Positions 1 to 6,058 of a stretch of DNA of 11,656 bases are shown here, piece by piece. A program made the position numbers and the translations under genes. Origin of the DNA: DASVSE01 sp036399715 (GTDB lineage: Bacteria; Bacteroidota; Rhodothermia; Rhodothermales; Rubricoccaceae). Location: positions 1-11,656 of the forward strand of contig DASWMO010000344.1 in the NCBI GenBank assembly GCA_036399715.1. Reading direction: 5' to 3'. Position 1 is the first letter of the stretch. Each line of letters begins with the position of its first letter. The notes under the pieces were generated by a model that worked only from the letters and a program-made list of their open reading frames with translations, had not been told where the DNA came from and did no database searches.

Positions 1-88
1 GTCCTCGTCGTCGTGATGGGATTGCTGACGGTCGGGGGCGAGCGCGCTCGCCCCCGACCGTCAGCAATCCCATCACGACGACGAGGAC
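1..88. repeat. Perfect 88-bp palindrome (two 44-bp arms, no loop)
   Basis: Bases 1-44 are the exact reverse complement of 45-88, with the centre between 44 and 45 (agcg|cgct) and no mismatch. The right arm continues smoothly, on the minus strand, the last membrane helix of the TauE/SafE-like fragment (V-L-V-V-V-M-G-L-L-T-V). The right arm is therefore probably the native sequence and the left arm a copy of it. A long zero-loop palindrome lying exactly at the first base of the window is more typical of a fold-back at a contig end (chimeric read or assembly) than of a stable chromosomal element. A transcription terminator could account for the inner GC-rich part but not for the arm that lies in coding sequence. 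Confidence 0.95.
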
Positions 89-384
89 GCCGGCCACACG
101 CTGGAGCGCGAGCCGCCGCTCGGGCCGCAGGCGGGCCCCGAACAGGCCCGTCACCGCGAGCGCCGGGGCCGTCGCGGCCCCGAAGACGGCCTCGTGAGCG
201 CCCCACGCCCAGCGCTCCCGGTCGCCGCCGCCGAGGCGAGCATGCCGTAGACGAGCCCGCACGGCAGGAGCCCGTTGCGGGCCCCGAGCGCCATGAGCGC
301 GCCCGGCCGGCCCGACCCGACAAGCCGCCCGATCACGGGCCCGAGCTTCGTTGCGACGCGGGCGAGGAGTGGGGACCGCCCCAC
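1..384 (-). pseudogene. TauE/SafE (UreH-like) family membrane protein, 5'-truncated and frameshifted remnant
   Basis: On the minus strand one frame reads, from about 384, LLARVATKLGPVIGRL, then GARNGLLPCGLVYGML (about 300-235). N-G-L-L-P-C-G-L-V-Y is the hallmark of the second half of the sulfite exporter TauE/SafE (UreH-like) permeases, which export small anions or metals. After A-A-A-T-G the homology moves to another frame near 217-219: reading one extra G there gives GERWAWGAHEAVFGAATAP and then two hydrophobic helices down to GLLTVGGE at about 45. So one base is missing in a GGG run. No frame upstream of 384 carries the family's N-terminal half (the expected G-S-x-H-C-x-G-M-C-G motif is absent). 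About half the protein is therefore missing, and no stop is reached before the palindrome and the window edge. It could be a decayed gene, or an intact gene spoiled by sequencing and assembly errors near a contig end. Family assignment is fairly sure; substrate unknown. Confidence 0.6.
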
Positions 385-494
385 GCGACTACGTTGCTCC
401 CTCCCACCGCTCGCTGCTGGCCGGCGCCTGAGCGTCCCAATGTTCTGCCGCCTCTCGACCAGCCACCTCCAATGGGCTCTCGGGCCTGGTCGCT

Positions 495-527
495 TTTGTC
501 GCTCGTTCTCGCCGGCGCGTAGGTTGT
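495..527 (+). promoter_or_regulatory. Candidate Bacteroidota-type promoter for the 587 gene
   Basis: TTTG at 495-498 is followed after 21 bases by TAGGTTG at 520-526. This resembles the Bacteroidota consensus TTTG-N19-21-TAnnTTTG with an imperfect -7 box. It lies about 60 bases before the ATG at 587, in the roughly 200-bp gene-free stretch 385-586, where I see nothing else. It rests on pattern matching alone. Confidence 0.3.
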
Positions 528-586
528 CTCTCCCCGCCGGGCGCGTCGCCCGGACCTCGAACCTCGGACACCCTGCCAACGGCTCC

Positions 587-1099
587 ATGGGACTCCTCGA
601 CTTCTTTACTTCCATGAAGCGGCCGTCCTCCAGCACGCCCGCACTCTCGCCGCAGGAGGTCAAGGACCGACTCTGGGCTCTCAACCGCCCGACGGCCCCG
701 TTCCAACTCATCGACGGGCGCGCGGAGGGGACCGACCTCATCGCCGAGTGGAAGATCGTCGACGCGCAGTGGTACGAGCTCTTCGCCAAGGCAGGCCTGG
801 AGAAGGTCTTCCGCATCTACCTCAAGCTCGACCCGGCGTCGCGCGAGGTCCGGTCGAGCGACCGGGAGTACACGGTCGCCTGGCGTGCCGGCGTGCCGGG
901 GCTCTCCGTCGCCACCAGCGCATTCCGCGGGCAGAAGCAGAGCATCGAGTTCGGGAAGGCGTACGCCTTCACGGAGACGCTCACGCCGGGCGTCGTCTAC
1001 AACTACCGCTTCGACACCCGGGAGCTCAAGGAGCCCCTCCAGGACGCGGTCACGGGCGCGGGGTGGACGTACCGGGGCGTCGCGTTCGGGAAGCTCTGA
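587..1099 (+). CDS. Conserved hypothetical protein (170 aa)
   Basis: A 170-residue soluble protein with no signal peptide and no membrane helix. It begins MGLLDFFTSMKRP and has a Ser/Pro-rich linker (about residues 10-20) before a compact domain. The domain is rich in aromatic and charged residues: LWALNRPTAPFQLIDG, then EWKIVDAQWYELFAKAGLEKVFRI, EYTVAWRAG, FGKAYAFTE, and a C-terminal GWTYRGVAFGKL. It resembles an uncharacterised bacterial family of similar length with the same W-Y-E-x-F-A-K-A-G-L and F-G-x-A-Y-A-F-T-E blocks, recalled and not searched. The ATG at 587 is chosen because upstream in-frame sequence is low-complexity Arg/Pro/Ala shadow coding, while the M-G-L-L-D-F-F start is typical of small cytosolic proteins. 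Codon use is strongly C-ending as in the rest of the chromosome. It stands alone: upstream is the divergent TauE remnant, and downstream is a 171-bp gap to the flavoprotein. Function unknown. Confidence 0.8.
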   Translation: MGLLDFFTSMKRPSSSTPALSPQEVKDRLWALNRPTAPFQLIDGRAEGTDLIAEWKIVDAQWYELFAKAGLEKVFRIYLKLDPASREVRSSDREYTVAWRAGVPGLSVATSAFRGQKQSIEFGKAYAFTETLTPGVVYNYRFDTRELKEPLQDAVTGAGWTYRGVAFGKL

Positions 1100-1270
1100 G
1101 TCTTCGGGCAGGCCCTCCGCGTCGGGGCCCTAGGCGCGCGTGTCGGCCGAGGTGCCGGCAGCGCTCGCGACGGATGCAACGCTCGACGCGGCGGCCAAGA
1201 CACACGTCACCCTTCTGTTTGTCCCTGTCTGGAATGCCTGCAATGCGACCGGTGTTGATTTTCCCTATCC

Positions 1271-2617
1271 GTGCTGGTTCATGACGCCAACACGTCGGCT
1301 GGACGAGGCGTGAGCGCGTCTGAGCCATACAGCCAGGGTGTGGGCGAGTCCCGTAGCCCATGGGAGTCTGACCCACGCCGCGAAAAAGGCGACCCCCAGG
1401 CTAATCTGGGCAGGAAGAACGGTCGGGCGCTCGTCATCGGGGCGGGGCCTGCAGGACTGATGGCCGCCGGGGTGCTCGCGGGGGCGGGTGTTTCGGTCGT
1501 CGTCGCGGACAAGATGCCGTCGCCTGCTCGGAAATTCCTGATGGCGGGCAAGTCCGGCCGGAACCTCACAAAAGTAGACGACCACTTCGACGCGGGGTAC
1601 GGCGAGGTGTCGCCGGCCTTCGCGCGTGCGCTCTCCGAGTTCGGTCCCGAGGAGGTCATCCGGTGGGCTACAGGACTGGGCCAGGAAGTGTTCGTCGGAT
1701 CGACGGGCCGCGTCTTCCCTGTTGCGATGAAGGCGTCGCCGTTGCTGCGCGCATGGCTGGGGCGGTTGGACGGTCTCGGGGTGCACCTGCTGACGCGGTG
1801 GCGGTGGCAAGGCTGGCGCGACGGGCGAGCCGTGTTTGACACGCCCGTGGGGCCGCAAGAGATTGACGCCGACGTCACCATTCTCGCGATGGGTGGGGCA
1901 AGCTGGCGCAGACTGGGCACCGACGGCGAATGGGCGGCGCAGATGCCGGGATCGGTGGCGCCGTTTCGGGCGGCCAACGTCGGGCTGAGGGTGGACTGGT
2001 CCGCGCAGATGGCGCGCTGGCAGGGTCACCCGCTCAAAGGCGTCGCGTTTTATGCGGGAGGTTTGACCAGTCGGGGTGAAGCGGTGATTACGACCAAGGG
2101 GCTTGAAGGCGGTGGCATTTACAGCGTCAGTGGTGCCGTCAGGGACGGAGCAGCCCTTGTGGTTGATCTCCTCCCCGACCTGTCACACGCCGTCGTCGCC
2201 GAGCGCCTTGCGCAGCAGGGTCCAAAGTCGAGCCTCGCGACCCGTCTGCGCAAGGCGCTCGGCCTTGAAGGCGCGCGCGCCGCGCTCCTCAACGAGTTCG
2301 GCCGACCATTTGGCGCGGACATCGCCCGCACTATCAAAAGGCTCCCGGTGCGCCATGTGGGCGTGTTGCCACTAGACGAAGCGATCTCGACGGCAGGCGG
2401 GCTCCGGTTCGATGCGCTGGATGGGTTTCGGTTGACGGGAAGCGTCTCGTTGGGGGACGCCTCGGTCTACGCCGCAGGCGAAATGCTCGACTGGGAGGCC
2501 CCTACGGGCGGCTGGCTGATCACCGGCTGCCTCGCGACCGGGCGGGCGGCCGCGCTGCAGGCGTTGGCAGAGGCGGGTGTGGCCGCGCGTCGATCACGCG
2601 ATGCCACGGCAGACTGA
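1271..2617 (+). CDS. TIGR03862-type NAD(P)/FAD-dependent flavoprotein (HI0933/YhiN-like family)
   Basis: A cytosolic FAD-binding oxidoreductase of unknown substrate. The Rossmann dinucleotide loop is ALVIGAGPAG (about residues 53-62), followed by KMPSPARKFLMAGKSGRNLT, the K-F-L-x-A-G-x-x-G-x-N-L-T signature of the HI0933/YhiN family. Then come GQEVFVGSTGRVFP with MKASPLLRAWL, LAMGGASWRRLGTDG, EGGGIYSVSGAVRD, and the C-terminal FAD-contacting AISTAGGLRF and GEMLDWEAPTGGWLI. These last blocks identify the TIGR03862 subfamily. The domain is complete, but about 50 atypical residues precede it. In-frame GTG codons at 1271, 1310 and 1340 are all possible starts and none has a good ribosome site, so the true N-terminus is uncertain. 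Codon use differs from the neighbours (many ggg, gtg, ttg, ttt and aaa codons against the C-ending bias elsewhere), suggesting transfer or different selection. No partner gene is adjacent. Confidence 0.88.
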   Translation: MLVHDANTSAGRGVSASEPYSQGVGESRSPWESDPRREKGDPQANLGRKNGRALVIGAGPAGLMAAGVLAGAGVSVVVADKMPSPARKFLMAGKSGRNLTKVDDHFDAGYGEVSPAFARALSEFGPEEVIRWATGLGQEVFVGSTGRVFPVAMKASPLLRAWLGRLDGLGVHLLTRWRWQGWRDGRAVFDTPVGPQEIDADVTILAMGGASWRRLGTDGEWAAQMPGSVAPFRAANVGLRVDWSAQMARWQGHPLKGVAFYAGGLTSRGEAVITTKGLEGGGIYSVSGAVRDGAALVVDLLPDLSHAVVAERLAQQGPKSSLATRLRKALGLEGARAALLNEFGRPFGADIARTIKRLPVRHVGVLPLDEAISTAGGLRFDALDGFRLTGSVSLGDASVYAAGEMLDWEAPTGGWLITGCLATGRAAALQALAEAGVAARRSRDATAD

Positions 2618-3010
2618 GCGCCTTCGTGGACCGTTTCTAGCGGTGGAGATGATGAGGCAAGGGCTGCTCAGAAAGACAGCCCGGCCGTCACCGATGTGCC
2701 CCGTCTAAACTGTCACCGTCTGACCGGTCCGTACAGCCGTGCTGAACAACTCGCGTCTGCATCGGACCGCCCGGTCGGTGCGCAGGGCTTCCAGCGCAGC
2801 CTCCCAAGGTGTGTGCTGGTCGTCCGCTGTAGCCATCGGGGCATGAATAGCAGGTAGCCGACGCTGTACTTATATACCTTGAAAATCAATATGCCCCGCC
2901 CCGCCTCTCGTGTGCCCGTGCCCTCAGGAGCCGAGGAGGAAATGTTTTACCTCCGTTGTACCAGCCGCAGACAATCGCGCTGTCTCCCAACGGGATCTAG
3001 CGACAATAAG
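2618..3010. other. Gene-free spacer of lower GC between the flavoprotein and the tRNA genes
   Basis: No credible coding region is seen here; the short frames present are low-complexity or read through the tRNA genes. The base composition is clearly lower in GC than the surroundings, notably the AT-rich tacttatatacc stretch near 2868. A weak hairpin (gggctg 2661-2666 pairing with cagccc 2677-2682, 10-base loop) lies about 45 bases after the flavoprotein stop and might end its transcript, but no T-run follows. I saw no integrase, no IS end, and no direct repeat of the tRNA-Val 3' end at the other flank of the flavoprotein gene. Confidence 0.6.
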
Positions 3011-3084
3011 TGGGCAGTGAGGGACTCGAACCCCCGACATCCTCGGTGTAAACGAGGCGCTCTAACCAACTGAGCTAACCGCCC
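3011..3084 (-). tRNA. tRNA-Val (anticodon UAC)
   Basis: The minus strand folds as a complete 74-nt cloverleaf. The acceptor stem is GGGCGGT/ACTGCCC with one G-U pair. The D-arm is TTAGCTCAGTTGGTTAGAGC, the anticodon stem is CCTCG/CGAGG around loop TTTACAC (anticodon TAC, reading GUA), and the T-arm GGGGGTTCGAGTCCC has a normal TTCGA loop. The discriminator is A. The bases that follow are CTT, so the 3' CCA is not encoded and must be added by nucleotidyltransferase. It lies 80 bases downstream of tRNA-Gly on the same strand. Confidence 0.97.
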
Positions 3085-3100
3085 GAGGTGCGCCACGCGG

Positions 3101-3146
3101 GCGCAAAACCGGCGAGGCCCGGACGCGACGGGCGTCCAGGCCTCGC
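3101..3146 (-). terminator. Terminator-like hairpin between tRNA-Gly and tRNA-Val
   Basis: Transcribed on the minus strand, GCGAGGCC (3146-3139) pairs with GGCCTCGC (3119-3112). Inside, GGACGC pairs with GCGTCC across one mismatch, closing a 5-base loop. This gives a 14-pair GC-rich stem followed by CGGTTTTGCGC, a short T-run. It sits about 20 bases past the end of tRNA-Gly. It could terminate tRNA-Gly transcription, in which case tRNA-Val needs its own promoter, or serve as a spacer structure for 3' processing of a common transcript. Confidence 0.5.
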
Positions 3147-3164
3147 GACCCCGCCGGGGCGGGG

Positions 3165-3240
3165 TGGAGCGGGAAACGGGATTCGAACCCGCGACCCTCA
3201 GCTTGGGAAGCTGATGCTCTACCAACTGAGCTATTCCCGC
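3165..3240 (-). tRNA. tRNA-Gly (anticodon CCC)
   Basis: The minus strand gives a 76-nt cloverleaf including an encoded 3' CCA (plus-strand tgg at 3165-3167). The acceptor stem is GCGGGAA/TTTCCCGC, the D-arm is TAGCTCAGTTGGTAGAGC, and the anticodon stem is TCAGC/GCTGA around loop TTCCCAA (anticodon CCC, reading GGG). The T-arm GCGGGTTCGAATCCCGT is standard and the discriminator is T. Unlike the neighbouring tRNA-Val, CCA is genome-encoded. Confidence 0.97.
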
Positions 3241-3252
3241 AGATGCCCGCAA

Positions 3253-3270
3253 CCGGTGGGGAGCCACCGG
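3253..3270. other. Small inverted repeat in the tRNA-Gly leader
   Basis: ccggtgg (3253-3259) pairs perfectly with ccaccgg (3264-3270) around a 4-base loop. It lies between the proposed promoter and the 5' end of tRNA-Gly. It may be part of the precursor 5' leader; no function can be shown. Confidence 0.4.
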
Positions 3271-3284
3271 ACCCGGGCGGACGG

Positions 3285-3315
3285 CGAAACTACGCGCCGG
3301 CGCCGGGGCGGGCAA
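3285..3315 (-). promoter_or_regulatory. Candidate Bacteroidota-type promoter for the tRNA genes
   Basis: On the minus strand, TTG (3315-3313) is followed after 20 bases by TAGTTTCG (3292-3285). This matches seven of eight positions-with-wildcards of the TAnnTTTG -7 element, with the -33 TTTG box at the usual 19-21 base distance. It lies 45 bases upstream of the mature tRNA-Gly 5' end, a reasonable leader length. Pattern-based only. Confidence 0.42.
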
Positions 3316-3490
3316 CCCGGCACCCGCGCCGAACGCGCCGCCCGCCCCGAAGTCAACGTCCCTTCACCGAGGCCCGGCCGCCGCGGCCGTATCATCGCTC
3401 CACGGCCGCCCGAGCGGTGCACCCCTGTGTGCGCCGAGGGCGGCGTTCTCGTCTCCGACCTTCCGGCCCGGCACGTCCGGCCGCTCCCCG

Positions 3491-3646
3491 ATGAAGCGCA
3501 CCTACCAGCCCAGCCGCCGCAAGCGGGCCAACACGCACGGCTTCCGCTCCCGCATGGCGACCAAGAACGGCCGCAACGTCCTCGCGCGCCGCCGCGCCAA
3601 GGGCCGCCACGCCCTGACGGTCCACGACACGAAGGCCAGCAAGTAG
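3491..3646 (+). CDS. rpmH: 50S ribosomal protein L34
   Basis: A 51-residue, strongly basic protein: MKRTYQPSRRKRANTHGF, then RMATKNGRNVLARRRAKGRH, ending DTKASK. The M-K-R-T-Y-Q-P-S-x-R-K-R-x-x-x-H-G-F-x-x-R-M start and the G-R-x-V-L-x-x-R-R-x-K-G-R-x-x-L core are the unmistakable L34 signature, and the length is normal (44-52 residues). L34 is a late-assembling protein of the large ribosomal subunit that contacts 23S rRNA. It is the first gene of the rpmH-rnpA-yidC-mnmE run; only three bases separate its stop from the GTG of rnpA. No convincing Shine-Dalgarno precedes the ATG, as is common in Bacteroidota. I see no clear promoter in the very GC-rich leader 3293-3490. Confidence 0.98.
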   Translation: MKRTYQPSRRKRANTHGFRSRMATKNGRNVLARRRAKGRHALTVHDTKASK

Positions 3647-3649
3647 GCC

Positions 3650-4120
3650 GTGCCTGCGCGGCCCTACGCCTTTCCGCGGAGCCGCCGCCTCAAGCGCCGC
3701 CGCCTGCTCCGGCCCCTCTTCGACCGCGCCCGGCCCGACGTCGGGCGCGTTCGTGTCGGGCCAGTCGTCCTGCTGGCGCGGACGGTGGCTCGGGCCGACA
3801 CCGGCTGCGACACGCCCGTGCAGGTCTGCTTCGCACCGGGCCGCGTCGTTCGCGGCGTCGGCCGCGTGCGTCTCCGGCGCGTCATGCGCGAGACGTTCCG
3901 GCTTCACCAGCAGCCGCTGCTAGACGCCGTCGCGGGCCGCCAGGACGCCCTCACGCTCGTCGTCCTCTACCGCGGCGCCGCCGCGACGGCCGAGGCCGAC
4001 GTGGTACGGTGTCTTCCCGAGGCGCTCCGCCGCGCGGCGCTCCGCGCAACCCCGCCGCACGCCGACCCGCGCGCAACGCCTTCAGGCGCGCCGCGTACGC
4101 CCGGCCCCCAGGCCACGTAG
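3650..4120 (+). CDS. rnpA: Ribonuclease P protein component
   Basis: A small basic protein of 156 residues that helps the catalytic RNase P RNA bind and cleave pre-tRNA 5' leaders. The identifying region is residues 68-84, RGVGRVRLRRVMRETFR, which aligns with the family signature V-x-R-N-R-x-K-R-x-x-R-E-x-F-R. The N-terminal FPRSRRLKRRRLLRPLFDRAR matches the usual 'F-x-R-x-x-R-L-x-x-x-x-x-F-x-x-x-F' start, and DALTLVVLYR (about 104-113) is the usual core strand. The central Asn of the R-N-R triplet is Val here (R72-V73-R74). The protein is longer than the usual 110-130 residues because of a Pro/Ala/Thr-rich tail from about 132. The start is GTG three bases after rpmH, implying translational coupling. 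yidD, often next, is absent: only 41 bases separate rnpA from yidC. Identity rests on the signature plus gene order. Confidence 0.9.
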   Translation: MPARPYAFPRSRRLKRRRLLRPLFDRARPDVGRVRVGPVVLLARTVARADTGCDTPVQVCFAPGRVVRGVGRVRLRRVMRETFRLHQQPLLDAVAGRQDALTLVVLYRGAAATAEADVVRCLPEALRRAALRATPPHADPRATPSGAPRTPGPQAT

Positions 4121-4161
4121 CGCCGCCTCCCCAACCCGCGCGTCTCGGCGCGCCCCACTCC

Positions 4162-6054
4162 GTGGAACCGCAGGGCCTCGACCGAAACGCACTTATCGGG
4201 ATCCTCCTGATGTCCCTTCTGCTGGGCGTCTGGATGGTCTACACCGCGCCGACGCAGGAGCAGGCCGCGCGCCAGCAGGCGATAGCCGACTCGACGGCCG
4301 CCGCCGAGTCGCGCGCCGGGCCTCCGGCCGACGCCGAGATCGGGCCCGACCGGCCCGCCGAACTCGCCGCCCCGACCGACTCGGCCTTTGCCGCAGCGGA
4401 TTCCACCAGCGGCGCCGACCGCCTCGTCACCGTCCGCACGGACCGCTACGAGGCCACGTTCTCGACGCGCGGCGGGACGCTCGTCCGCTTCCGCCTGCTC
4501 GGCTTCAACCACGCGACGACGACCGAGCCCGTCGAGCTCGTCTCGGACCGCGCGGGCGCCCTCGCCGTCGGCTTCGTCCCGCCGCAGGGCGCGTACCTGG
4601 ACACACGGTCGCTCGCGTTCACGCCACTCGTCGGCACGGCGCCCTTCGCCGGCGACTCGCTGCGGGCGACGGACGGACCGGCCGAGCTGCGCTTTGAGAC
4701 GCCCATGCCCGGTCAGAACGGCCGGCCCGGCGCGCTCCGCTTCGTCTACACGTTCGCCCCCGACTCGTACGATGTCGGGATGCGCGTCGAGGCCGTCGGG
4801 ACGGACGCGCTCGCGCGCGGCACCTACGACCTCACGTGGTCCGGCGCGCTCCCGCTCGCCGAGGAGAACCCCAAGGGCGAGACGACGCAGGCGGGCGCGT
4901 ACCTCCGCTCCGGCGGCGAGACTGAGTCGATCCACCTCCGCAAGCCCTCCGAGGCCGAGCCGATCACGCGGACCGGGGCGGTCGACTGGGTCGCGGTCAA
5001 GACCAAGTTCTTCATCGCCGCCGTCATCCCGACGCAGCCGACGGTCGCGAGCGGCGCCAAGCTCACCGGCCAGCAGGTCGGAACCGCCGGCGAGGAGGGC
5101 TTCGGGCAGGACTACGCGGCGAGCCTCGAAATGCCCGCCCTCGCGGCCGGGCAGTCGCAGGCGGTCACGCTGTACCTCGGGCCGCTCGAACTGCGGCGCC
5201 TCGCGACCTACGGCCTCTACGACACGGTCGACTTCGGCTTCGGCGGCTTTATCACGCGGCCTATCGCGCGCTACGTCATCGCGCCGCTGTTCGCCTTCCT
5301 GTCGACGTTCATCTCGTCGTACGGCCTCGTCATCATCCTCTTCGCGCTCATCGTGAAGCTGGTGCTGTGGCCGCTTACGAGCGCGTCGTACCGCTCGGCC
5401 GCCAAGATGCGAGAGCTCCAGCCCGAGCTCGCCGCCCTCAAGGAGGCGCACCCGGACGACCCGGCGAAGCAGCAGGAGGCGATGATGCGCCTCTACAAGG
5501 AGCGCGGGGTGAACCCGCTCGGCGGCTGCCTGCCGATGCTGCTGCAGTACCCGATCCTGATCGCGCTGTGGCGCTTTTTCCAGAGCACGCTCGTCCTCCG
5601 CGGCGAGGGCTTCCTGTGGGCGCCGGACCTCTCGGCGCCGGACGTCATCGCGACGCTGCCCTTCGCGATCCCGGCCTACGGCAACCACGTCTCCGGCTTC
5701 ACGCTGCTCATGGCGGGCTCGATGCTCGTCTCAATGAAGCTCTCGCAGCCGTCGGGCAACGCCGTCACGGGCCAGCAGAAGATGCTGCTGTACCTCATGC
5801 CGGTGATCTTCCTGCTGTTCTTCAACGGCTTCCCGGCCGGCCTGAGCCTCTACTACCTCGCGTTCAACCTCTTCTCGGTCGTCCAGCAGCGGATGGTGAA
5901 CAAGCAGGTCCACGAGCAGGCGGCCAAGGGCGAGATCCCGGGCGTCGGCGCGGCCGCGCCCAAGGTGATGGGCAAGCCGAAGACGAACGGCCGGGCCAAT
6001 GGCCGCCTCACGACGGACGCCATCGCTTCGGCCTCGCGCCGCCGCAAGAAGTAA
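4162..6054 (+). CDS. yidC: Membrane protein insertase YidC (Oxa1 family)
   Basis: A 630-residue inner-membrane insertase and chaperone that works alone or with SecYEG. The start is GTG at 4162, giving MEPQGLDRNALIGILLM, the usual D-R-N-x-x-I-G beginning of TM1 (about 8-27). After an Ala/Asp-rich linker comes the large periplasmic P1 beta-sandwich, about 87-350, beginning LVTVRTDRYEATFSTRGG. The Oxa1 domain follows. TM2 (about 371-402) carries K399 in IVKLVLWPL at the place of the groove arginine of E. coli YidC, then the coiled cytoplasmic loop SAAKMRELQPELAALKEAH. Then GVNPLGGCLPMLLQYPILIALW (about 449-470), a helix around 510-530, and GLSLYYLAFNLFSVVQQ. The tail is basic and ends RRRKK, suiting ribosome contact. 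The length and the P1 domain fit Gram-negative YidC. The stop lies 4 bases before mnmE, so the two are probably cotranscribed. Confidence 0.98.
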   Translation: MEPQGLDRNALIGILLMSLLLGVWMVYTAPTQEQAARQQAIADSTAAAESRAGPPADAEIGPDRPAELAAPTDSAFAAADSTSGADRLVTVRTDRYEATFSTRGGTLVRFRLLGFNHATTTEPVELVSDRAGALAVGFVPPQGAYLDTRSLAFTPLVGTAPFAGDSLRATDGPAELRFETPMPGQNGRPGALRFVYTFAPDSYDVGMRVEAVGTDALARGTYDLTWSGALPLAEENPKGETTQAGAYLRSGGETESIHLRKPSEAEPITRTGAVDWVAVKTKFFIAAVIPTQPTVASGAKLTGQQVGTAGEEGFGQDYAASLEMPALAAGQSQAVTLYLGPLELRRLATYGLYDTVDFGFGGFITRPIARYVIAPLFAFLSTFISSYGLVIILFALIVKLVLWPLTSASYRSAAKMRELQPELAALKEAHPDDPAKQQEAMMRLYKERGVNPLGGCLPMLLQYPILIALWRFFQSTLVLRGEGFLWAPDLSAPDVIATLPFAIPAYGNHVSGFTLLMAGSMLVSMKLSQPSGNAVTGQQKMLLYLMPVIFLLFFNGFPAGLSLYYLAFNLFSVVQQRMVNKQVHEQAAKGEIPGVGAAAPKVMGKPKTNGRANGRLTTDAIASASRRRKK

Positions 6055-6058
6055 GCCG

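Noticed and set aside
389..816. Long minus-strand open frames opposite the 587 gene
   Set aside because: Arg/Pro/Gly-rich composition without domain features, typical of antisense frames in high-GC coding DNA; the plus-strand protein has clear conserved-family character.
1100..1270. Direct repeat of the tRNA-Val 3' end as an att site
   Set aside because: I looked for the tgggcagtgagggactcg stretch in the region before the flavoprotein and found no copy.
2700..2850. Possible very short minus-strand ORF starting near 2836 (M-A-T-A-D-D-Q-H)
   Set aside because: Its reading frame could not be confirmed to a clean end, it is under 45 codons, and it has no homology that I recognise.
3088..4161. 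Upstream extension of the yidC frame by about 358 codons
   Set aside because: It runs over the opposite strand of tRNA-Gly and over rpmH and rnpA in another frame, and the peptide is Arg/Pro-rich; yidC starts at the GTG that gives M-E-P-Q-G-L-D-R-N.
3967..5688. 573-codon minus-strand frame inside yidC
   Set aside because: Shadow of the GC3-rich yidC coding strand, with Arg/Glu/Gly low complexity and no recognisable domain.
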